NCBI GenBank assembly: GCA_013335665.1 | Contig: JAAXVE010000023.1 | Span: 1 to 9,799, forward strand | Direction of reading: 5' to 3' | Length of the DNA: 9,799 bases | Origin: Candidatus Falkowiibacteriota bacterium | Lineage (GTDB): Bacteria; Patescibacteriota; Patescibacteriia; Patescibacteriales; GWE2-39-37 | Shown: positions 1 through 4,452 of the stretch, in pieces | How positions within the stretch are numbered: the stretch's first letter is position 1 | Layout: the number at the start of each line of letters is the position of its first letter | Notes under the pieces: generated by a model | The model's input: the letters and a program-made list of their open reading frames with translations, nothing else | Databases searched by the model: none | What the model was told of the DNA's origin: nothing | Translations under genes and position numbers: made by a program

Positions 1-2
1 GA

Positions 3-47
3 AGAATAAAAAAAAGAGCCCCGTAGCGGGGCTCTTTTTTTTATTCT
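3..47. terminator. Bidirectional Rho-independent terminator after efp
   Basis: A perfect inverted repeat pairs bases 3-22 with 28-47 (20 bp). Its GC core is GAGCCCC (16-22) and GGGGCTC (28-34), around a very short loop (23-27). The core is flanked by eight A on the left and eight T on the right, so either strand gives a GC hairpin followed by a U tract. It starts 7 bases past the efp stop codon and should end the rpsF-ssb-rpsR-efp transcript. It could also stop rightward transcription from a convergent gene to the left of the window, which is not visible. Confidence 0.93.
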
Positions 48-53
48 CAACTA

Positions 54-611
54 TTATGCTCGTTCTGAATATTCGCCAGTGTCGGTGTTAATTCTGATAA
101 TGTCTCCCTCATTTATAAACATGGGAACGCTGATCTCTTCGCCAGTTTCGATGGTAACTACCTTACTGACATTTCCGGCTGAGTTACCTTTTACTCCAGG
201 AGGAGCACTAACAACCTTGAAACTCATCTTTATTGGCAGGTCGACCGAAACTGGGCTGCCTTGGAAGTAAAGTACATCCACATCAGTGTTGTCCTTCAAA
301 AATTTCAGTCTGTCGCCCAGTTGTTCATTCGGCAGTTCGAACTGTTCAAAGGTCTCGTTGTTCATGAAGTAGCCGTTTGATTCATCCTTGTAAAGAAAAT
401 TTGCTTTGCCTTTTTCAGTTATGGCTGGTTCAGCCTTGTCATTGCCTTGGTAGGTTTTTTCTAAAACATTGCCGTTAATCAAGTTGCGCAGTTTCGTTTT
501 TAAAACTGCTCCGCCTCGTCCCATCTTATGGTGGTCGGCCTTTATAACGACATACGGTTCGCCGGCAATTTGGATTAATTTGCCGATTTTAATCTCGCTA
601 ATACCGTACAT
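54..611 (-). CDS. efp: Elongation factor P (EF-P)
   Basis: EF-P binds between the P and E sites of stalled ribosomes and speeds peptide bond formation at consecutive prolines. The 185 residues match the usual bacterial length (about 185-190) and three-domain plan: an N-terminal KOW-like domain (about 1-64), a central OB domain (about 65-127) and a C-terminal OB domain (about 128-185). The conserved loop reads HHKMGRGG at 27-34, followed by KLRNL. By alignment with known EF-P loops, the residue that carries the modification (Lys in E. coli and Bacillus, Arg in Pseudomonas) is Arg32 here. The gene starts 9 bases after the rpsR stop and is the last gene of the rpsF operon. There is no Shine-Dalgarno motif before its ATG (TTAATTCGT precedes it). 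The family assignment is secure; the modification state is unknown, and no modifying enzyme is in the window. Confidence 0.96.
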   Translation of the reverse strand: MYGISEIKIGKLIQIAGEPYVVIKADHHKMGRGGAVLKTKLRNLINGNVLEKTYQGNDKAEPAITEKGKANFLYKDESNGYFMNNETFEQFELPNEQLGDRLKFLKDNTDVDVLYFQGSPVSVDLPIKMSFKVVSAPPGVKGNSAGNVSKVVTIETGEEISVPMFINEGDIIRINTDTGEYSERA

Positions 612-620
612 ACGAATTAA

Positions 621-851
621 TTATTTAGGTTGATTAACGAATGGCATCAGCGCCATGATACGAGCGCGCTTGATGGCAGTTGCCAGCTTTCTTTGGTGTT
701 TTGCGCAAGTTCCTGTCTTCTTTTTTGAGAAGATTTTCATGTATGACCCGACATAGCGTCGCAATGTATGGCCGTCCTTGTAGTCGATTTCTTTGATGTT
801 ATTTACGCAGAAATAACACTGTTTATCGTTCTTGTTGATTGTGTTTTCCAT
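621..851 (-). CDS. rpsR: 30S ribosomal protein bS18
   Basis: Small-subunit protein S18 binds the 16S rRNA platform as a heterodimer with S6. At 76 residues it has the family's usual length. The core shows the family pattern RRYVGSYMKI (31-40), then KTGTCAKHQRKLATAIKRAR (45-64), and the helix ends in ALMPF. It keeps a CxxC pair (Cys12, Cys15) and a CxxH pair (Cys49, His52), so it is the zinc-binding 'C+' form of S18. The gene lies between ssb (9-base gap) and efp (9-base gap), in the widespread rpsF-ssb-rpsR order. The start is fixed by the short gap and by the N-terminus just ahead of the first Cys pair. No Shine-Dalgarno motif is visible; the leader is TTCTAATAAAAAATT. Confidence 0.97.
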   Translation of the reverse strand: MENTINKNDKQCYFCVNNIKEIDYKDGHTLRRYVGSYMKIFSKKKTGTCAKHQRKLATAIKRARIMALMPFVNQPK

Positions 852-860
852 AATTTTTTA

Positions 861-1334
861 TTAGAACGGGATATTCTCAACCTTTATTTCCTCCTCATCA
901 GCTCCGCTAGCGATATTGATGATCGGTTCATTCGGGGCAGTTGGTTGTTCATATCCGCCCGCACTGAACCCGTTGTTTATAGGTTGTGAGTTACCTCCGC
1001 TGTTGCCTGCGCGGTCAAGCATTATTAAGTTCTCGCCGATTATTTCGGTTCGATATCTTTTGACACCATCCTGCCCTGACCATTCTCTTGTCTGGAGGCG
1101 TCCCTCAACGTACACCTTGGAGCCTTTACGCAAATATTGGCTGCAAATTTCGGCCAAGCGTCGCCAAACTACAATGTTGTGATATTCTACTCTTTCTTGC
1201 TTTTGGCCAGACTGGTCATTCCAGACTTGGTTAGTGGCAATTGAGAAGGTGGCAACCATCTGTCCGCCGGGAGTGTTGCGCACCTCCGGATCACGAGTGA
1301 TGTTGCCGATAATCATGGCTTTATTGAGGTTCAT
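861..1334 (-). CDS. ssb: Single-stranded DNA-binding protein
   Basis: SSB coats single-stranded DNA during replication, recombination and repair, and recruits partner enzymes through its C-terminal tip. The 157-residue protein has an N-terminal OB fold (about 1-108). It begins MNLNKAMIIGNITRDPEVR and contains the family blocks VATFSIATN (27-35), VEYHNIVVW (49-57) and LRKGSKVYVEGRL (68-80). A Gly/Asn/Pro-rich flexible linker follows (about 109-144). The acidic tail has a DEEE run at 146-149 and ends in NIPF, which preserves the Pro-Phe tip used for protein docking. The gene sits 37 bases after rpsF and 9 before rpsR, the classical order. ATG at 1334 is chosen because the OB fold begins immediately after it. 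No Shine-Dalgarno motif is present. Confidence 0.97.
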   Translation of the reverse strand: MNLNKAMIIGNITRDPEVRNTPGGQMVATFSIATNQVWNDQSGQKQERVEYHNIVVWRRLAEICSQYLRKGSKVYVEGRLQTREWSGQDGVKRYRTEIIGENLIMLDRAGNSGGNSQPINNGFSAGGYEQPTAPNEPIINIASGADEEEIKVENIPF

Positions 1335-1371
1335 ACGATGGATGTAAATTAATAAAATTGATAATTACTCT

Positions 1372-1842
1372 TTAGAGCAAGTCGTTGGTTTCAAGAATTT
1401 TGTCGAGCTTTTCGTCCAAATCTTTGAGATTGGTCTTTTCTTTTTGTTTCTCTTCCTTTACCTCTTTCTCTGCCTTTACTGGCAATTCAGGTTTTGGCGC
1501 TGCTGCTGGACGAGGGATCGGAGTGACGCGGCTTAAGTCTTTCTTGACAATCATGTGACGTACGACTTCTGGCATCATGCGCAGGTTGCGCTCGACGCGA
1601 GCAAGATTCGCGGCCTCCATGTCGAATTCAACGAGGCGGTAATAACCGTGGGTGTAGCCGTTGATCGGGTAGGCTAACTTTTTCTTACCCCAGTCCTCGG
1701 TGTGGGTGGTTGTTCCCTGCCCCTCCTCAATAAGTTTTGCCACCTTTTCCACTATTGGCTCCAGTTCATTCTCGCTAAACTTGTTTGCGATAATGTACAA
1801 AAGCTCGTAGTGTGGTGTGGCAGCAGATTTGTTCTTTGCCAT
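1372..1842 (-). CDS. rpsF: 30S ribosomal protein bS6 with a charged C-terminal tail
   Basis: S6 pairs with S18 on the 30S platform. The ferredoxin-like S6 domain spans about residues 11-103, with HYELLYIIANKF at 11-22, WGKKKLAYPINGYTHGYY at 51-68 and a strand ending HMIVKKD at 96-102. Residues 104-156 form an extension absent from compact S6 proteins of roughly 95-100 residues. It has a Pro/Ala-rich hinge (108-122), then a Lys/Glu-rich segment, and ends in a short predicted amphipathic helix, LKDLDEKLDKIL (139-150). It is the first gene of the operon with ssb, rpsR and efp. Its ATG is preceded by an A/T-rich stretch with no Shine-Dalgarno motif, and by a terminator-like hairpin that may control read-through into the operon. 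An upstream ATG 13 bases earlier is out of frame. Confidence 0.95.
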   Translation of the reverse strand: MAKNKSAATPHYELLYIIANKFSENELEPIVEKVAKLIEEGQGTTTHTEDWGKKKLAYPINGYTHGYYRLVEFDMEAANLARVERNLRMMPEVVRHMIVKKDLSRVTPIPRPAAAPKPELPVKAEKEVKEEKQKEKTNLKDLDEKLDKILETNDLL

Positions 1843-1975
1843 AGCTTTTTTTCATTAAAAAATCCCAAGGCATTCGAAATCAGCGCTTGGGTGATTGAAG
1901 AATACCTTTTCCTGAAATAAAAAATAATTCAGGATAAATTTCGCTAAATGCGAATGGGAAAGGTTTGTAAATTGT
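1843..1975 (-). promoter_or_regulatory. Structured rpsF leader with a terminator-like hairpin
   Basis: If the promoter at 1982-2010 is used, rpsF has an mRNA leader of about 133 bases, long for this otherwise compact window. In plus coordinates it can form three hairpins: 1940-1944 with 1950-1954 (5 bp), 1910-1916 with 1928-1934 (7 bp), and 1864-1869 with 1886-1891 (6 bp, plus two more pairs after a bulged base). In the minus-strand RNA the last one is followed directly by six U (1857-1862), the layout of an intrinsic terminator, 14 bases before the start codon. Bases 1957-1964 can also pair imperfectly with 1904-1912, enclosing the first hairpin and competing with the second. An autoregulatory S6:S18-binding leader is known for rpsF in other bacteria, but its CCG-containing element is not recognisable here. 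The attenuation role is inferred. Confidence 0.5.
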
Positions 1976-1981
1976 AGGAGA

Positions 1982-2010
1982 ACTTTAACATAAAAATATA
2001 GAAATTGCAA
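1982..2010 (-). promoter_or_regulatory. Candidate sigma-70-type promoter for the rpsF operon
   Basis: Read on the minus strand, TTGCAA (2010-2005) is a -35 candidate. It is followed by a 17-base spacer ending in TGT, then TAAAGT (1987-1982) as the -10 candidate. TGn before the -10 gives an extended -10 arrangement. Each hexamer matches consensus at 4 of 6 positions. The expected start is near 1975. A second -10-like TACAAT lies at 1976-1971 but has no good -35. Confidence 0.5.
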
Positions 2011-2033
2011 GACTTCATTGATTGTGTTAAAGT
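2005..2033 (+). promoter_or_regulatory. Candidate promoter for the methyltransferase gene
   Basis: TTGCAA (2005-2010), a 17-base spacer ending in TGT, and TAAAGT (2028-2033) form the mirror image of the rpsF promoter and share its -35 box. The predicted transcription start, near 2040, leaves only about 5-6 bases before the ATG at 2046, so the mRNA may be close to leaderless. Each hexamer matches consensus at 4 of 6 positions. Confidence 0.5.
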
Positions 2034-2045
2034 TGGTTTAAGATT

Positions 2046-3227
2046 ATGCAATATTTTTTTGTTTTAGGCAATCACCAAGGAATTTCAGCCGCTGAACTAG
2101 CGGCTGTTTTGTCAGCGCCTGCCGGTAGCTTTGAATTGGTTGATAATCAACCCATTGTATTATATAACACCGATATTGAGATTAAAGCTACTGAGTTAAT
2201 TGGAAAACTTGGTGGAACTATTAAAATAGGCGAGGTTGTGGAAAAGGCAGTAAACGTTAGTGAAATTTTGCCTAATATTAAGAAAATTATTTCCAATAAA
2301 GCTGGGGCGGGTAAGTTGTTATTTGGCTTTTCAAGTTATATTGAAAGATTGCCGCTCAAACAGTTTGCAATGGAAACTAAAAAGTTTTTTAAAGAACTTG
2401 AAATTTCAAGCCGCTGGGTAGTGAGTCGAGATCCAATACTTTCCAGTGTTGTGGTGGAACAAAACGGATTAGTCGATCAAGGTGTAGAAATTTCTTTTTT
2501 TAAGCACAAAAAGCATATATATATAGGAAAGACTCTGGCTGTACAACCATTTAAAGAGCTGTCTAGACGGGACTATGGTCGGCCGGCTCGAGATGACCAT
2601 TCAGGAATGTTGCCGCCAAAATTGGCTCAAATAATGATTAATTTAGCTAAATTTAAGGAAGAAAAACGTTTATTGGATCCTTTTTGCGGCTCTGGAACGA
2701 TCATAAACGAAGCATTACTTATGGGCGGCAGCACAATTTATGGCTCGGACTTGTCTGAAAAAGCAGTTGCAGATACTAAAGAAAATTATGAATGGCTGTT
2801 AAAAATAGGTAAAATTAAGCCAAAATCAGTAAAAATATTCAATGCAAGTGCAACGAGCGTAAGTTCAAAGATGCATGGTCAAAAGGTGGATGTTATTGTA
2901 ACAGAACCATTTCTTGGACCGCAGCGCGGTCATCTTGATTTAAGAAAAATAATTAAGGAGCTAGAAGGGCTTTACCAAAAAAGTCTAGAAGATTTTAGTA
3001 AGATATTGGCCGAAGGTGGACGAATAGTTATGTTGTGGCCAGTTTTTTGGCAAAAAAGAGAGCCGATCAAACTAAACAGTCATTTAGCAAAAAATTATAA
3101 AATAATAGATCCGTTAACAGATGATTTTGCTAGTATAAGAATCAATAAGACTGAACGAAAAACATTATTATATGGCCGGGAAGGCCAGAGAGTTTGGAGG
3201 GAGATTGTTATTTTAGAAAAAAAATAA
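2046..3227 (+). CDS. Trm11/TrmG10-like RNA methyltransferase (predicted)
   Basis: This is probably an S-adenosylmethionine-dependent RNA methyltransferase of the UPF0020/Trm11-TrmG10 type, whose known members make N2-methylguanosine in tRNA. Of 393 residues, the N-terminal half (about 1-165) resembles a THUMP-type RNA-binding module and opens with MQYFFVLGNHQGISAAEL. The family linker RRDYGRPARDDHSGMLPPKL spans 174-193. The Rossmann domain has motif I LLDPFCGSGTI (209-219) and an acidic motif II, GSDLS (233-237). The motif IV position reads VTEPFLG (285-291) where relatives usually have a D-P-P-Y/F core, so catalysis or target base may differ. It is transcribed away from the rpsF operon and converges on ychF. 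A DNA N6-adenine methyltransferase is less likely, because the THUMP-like N-terminus and linker fit the RNA family. The exact substrate is not assigned. Confidence 0.8.
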   Translation: MQYFFVLGNHQGISAAELAAVLSAPAGSFELVDNQPIVLYNTDIEIKATELIGKLGGTIKIGEVVEKAVNVSEILPNIKKIISNKAGAGKLLFGFSSYIERLPLKQFAMETKKFFKELEISSRWVVSRDPILSSVVVEQNGLVDQGVEISFFKHKKHIYIGKTLAVQPFKELSRRDYGRPARDDHSGMLPPKLAQIMINLAKFKEEKRLLDPFCGSGTIINEALLMGGSTIYGSDLSEKAVADTKENYEWLLKIGKIKPKSVKIFNASATSVSSKMHGQKVDVIVTEPFLGPQRGHLDLRKIIKELEGLYQKSLEDFSKILAEGGRIVMLWPVFWQKREPIKLNSHLAKNYKIIDPLTDDFASIRINKTERKTLLYGREGQRVWREIVILEKK

Positions 3228-3254
3228 TCCGCAAATTTTAGCGGATTATTTTTT
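3219..3254. terminator. Shared convergent terminator
   Basis: Bases 3219-3232 pair with 3241-3254 (14 bp). The core is AATCCGC/GCGGATT, with an 8-base A/T loop (3233-3240). An A run on the left and a T run on the right make it work on both strands. The methyltransferase stop codon (3225-3227) lies inside the left arm, and the ychF stop codon (3253-3255 on the other strand) overlaps the right arm. One hairpin therefore serves both convergent genes with no extra spacer. Confidence 0.88.
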
Positions 3255-4314
3255 ATTTATTGAAGAGAAAGTGGCAGGTATCGCCATCTTTGATTATATA
3301 TTCTTTACCCTCTATTCTAAGCACTCCTTGTTCTCTAGCCTTTGCCTCCCCTCCGACCCTGATGAAGTCATCATACGAAACCACTTCGGCTCTTATAAAG
3401 CCTTTTTCAAAATCTGAATGAATAACACCGGCAGCTTGTGGTGCTTTGCTTCCCTTTTTTATGGTCCAAGCTCGAGTTTCAACTTGGCCGGTTGTAAAAT
3501 AGGTTATTAATCCTAGTAGTTCGTAGGCGGCTTTGATTAGCCGGTCAAGACCGCTTTGTTTTAAACCCATAGCGTCCATGTATTCATTTTTTTCATCTTC
3601 AGGTAAGGAGGCAATCTCTGCCTCAACTTGAGCATTTACTTTTATGACAGTCGCACCTTCCGAGTTAAAAGCCTCCTCATCACCATCGGCTACATTCATA
3701 ACATAAAGCAGTGGTTTGATAGTCAAAAGATTCAAGTCTTTGATCAATAGCCTGTCTTCATCGCTTAAGTCAAGTTCCCTGACAGCCTTTCCGTTATTTA
3801 AAGCAGTTTTTATATTTTCCAGTACAGATACCATCTTTATGGCGTCTTTATTGCCAGTCCGAGCCTCTTTCGCAATACGCTCAAGTCTTTTTTCAACTGA
3901 GGAGAGATCGGCAAAAATCAATTCAAGGTTTATGGTTTCTTTGTCGGCATCTGGGTCGACTTGATTGTTGACGTGTATGATGTCGTTATTTTTGAAATTT
4001 CTAACAACTTCGCAGATGGCATCACACTCCCTTATGTGTGATAAAAATTGATTACCTAAACCCTCTCCTTTGTGTGCGTCTTTAACAATTCCTGCAATGT
4101 CAACAAATTCTATGATAGTCGGAATTATTTTTTCAGATTTTGAAATATCTGACAGTTTTTGAAGACGCTCATCAGGAACTTTTACTAAACCGACATTTGG
4201 CTCGATTGTGCAAAAGGGGTAATTGGCTGCTTCTGCTCCATTTTGAGTTAGTGCATTAAAGAGCGTTGATTTTCCAACATTGGGAAGTCCAACAATTCCG
4301 ATCGATAGTGGCAT
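3253..4314 (-). CDS. ychF: Ribosome-associated P-loop NTPase YchF (OLA1 family)
   Basis: YchF/OLA1 is a near-universal Obg-related NTPase that typically prefers ATP, associates with ribosomes and is linked to translation and stress responses. The 353 residues are close to the family's usual 360 or so. The P-loop is GLPNVGKST (9-17). Switch II is DIAGIVKDAHKGEGLGNQFL (72-91), with the family's KGEGLGN block. The G4 region reads MNVADGDE (206-213) in place of the NKxD of GTPases; YchF proteins usually have NxxE there, so Asp210 is a small variation. The stretch from about 100 to 200 is the charged helical insertion, and about 270-352 is the C-terminal TGS domain, ending in DGDTCHFLFNK. The gene has its own promoter candidate and no Shine-Dalgarno motif. 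Confidence 0.96.
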   Translation of the reverse strand: MPLSIGIVGLPNVGKSTLFNALTQNGAEAANYPFCTIEPNVGLVKVPDERLQKLSDISKSEKIIPTIIEFVDIAGIVKDAHKGEGLGNQFLSHIRECDAICEVVRNFKNNDIIHVNNQVDPDADKETINLELIFADLSSVEKRLERIAKEARTGNKDAIKMVSVLENIKTALNNGKAVRELDLSDEDRLLIKDLNLLTIKPLLYVMNVADGDEEAFNSEGATVIKVNAQVEAEIASLPEDEKNEYMDAMGLKQSGLDRLIKAAYELLGLITYFTTGQVETRAWTIKKGSKAPQAAGVIHSDFEKGFIRAEVVSYDDFIRVGGEAKAREQGVLRIEGKEYIIKDGDTCHFLFNK

Positions 4315-4344
4315 ATGTTAATTTGGATTGATTTAATACTTTTG

Positions 4345-4373
4345 AATTTAGCAGACTTCTTTAATTTTGGCAA
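4345..4373 (-). promoter_or_regulatory. Candidate promoter for ychF
   Basis: On the minus strand TTGCCA (4373-4368, 5 of 6 to consensus) is followed by 17 bases and TAAATT (4350-4345, 4 of 6). The spacer ends in TGC, giving an extended -10. The predicted start near 4338 leaves a leader of about 24 bases. The box lies back to back with the surface-cluster promoter, 10 bases away. Confidence 0.6.
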
Positions 4374-4383
4374 AAAATAGATC

Positions 4384-4412
4384 TTGATTTTTTTAAAAAT
4401 TTGTGCTATACT
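4384..4412 (+). promoter_or_regulatory. Promoter for the surface-protein cluster
   Basis: TTGATT (4384-4389) is followed by a 17-base spacer and TATACT (4407-4412, 5 of 6 to consensus), and TGC just before the -10 makes it an extended -10. This is the best promoter match in the window. The predicted start, near 4419, gives an A-rich leader of about 34 bases to the ATG at 4453. The -35 begins at the same TTG that a naive start prediction would use, which argues against that start. Confidence 0.72.
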
Positions 4413-4452
4413 GGAATTACAAAATCAAAAAACAAAAATAAAAACCAACCCC

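Larger units (their letters stand above)
1981..2034. repeat. Perfect inverted repeat centred on TTGCAA
   Basis: AACTTTAACA (1981-1990) is the exact reverse complement of TGTTAAAGTT (2025-2034). The midpoint of the two arms (2007.5) is also the midpoint of the self-complementary TTGCAA at 2005-2010. The two 14-base spacers between the centre and the arms are not symmetric, so the dyad is confined to the promoter-like elements. It could be a divergent promoter with one shared -35 box, a binding site for a dimeric regulator, or both. Confidence 0.75.

Noticed and set aside
79..270. Plus-strand open frame opposite efp
   Set aside because: Antisense shadow of a confidently assigned gene; no family features or promoter of its own.
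768..1182. Two plus-strand open frames opposite rpsR and ssb
   Set aside because: They lie antisense to conserved genes, and their hydrophobic or Pro-rich composition is explained by the complementary codons.
1857..1891. Hairpin as a plus-strand terminator
   Set aside because: On the plus strand no T run follows the stem; only the minus strand has the U tract, and no plus-strand gene ends here.
1702..1920. Plus-strand 72-residue frame over the start of rpsF and its leader
   Set aside because: Antisense to rpsF, with no initiation signal; the leader part is better explained as RNA structure.
3716..3964. Plus-strand Ser/Leu-rich frame inside ychF
   Set aside because: Shadow frame of a near-universal gene.
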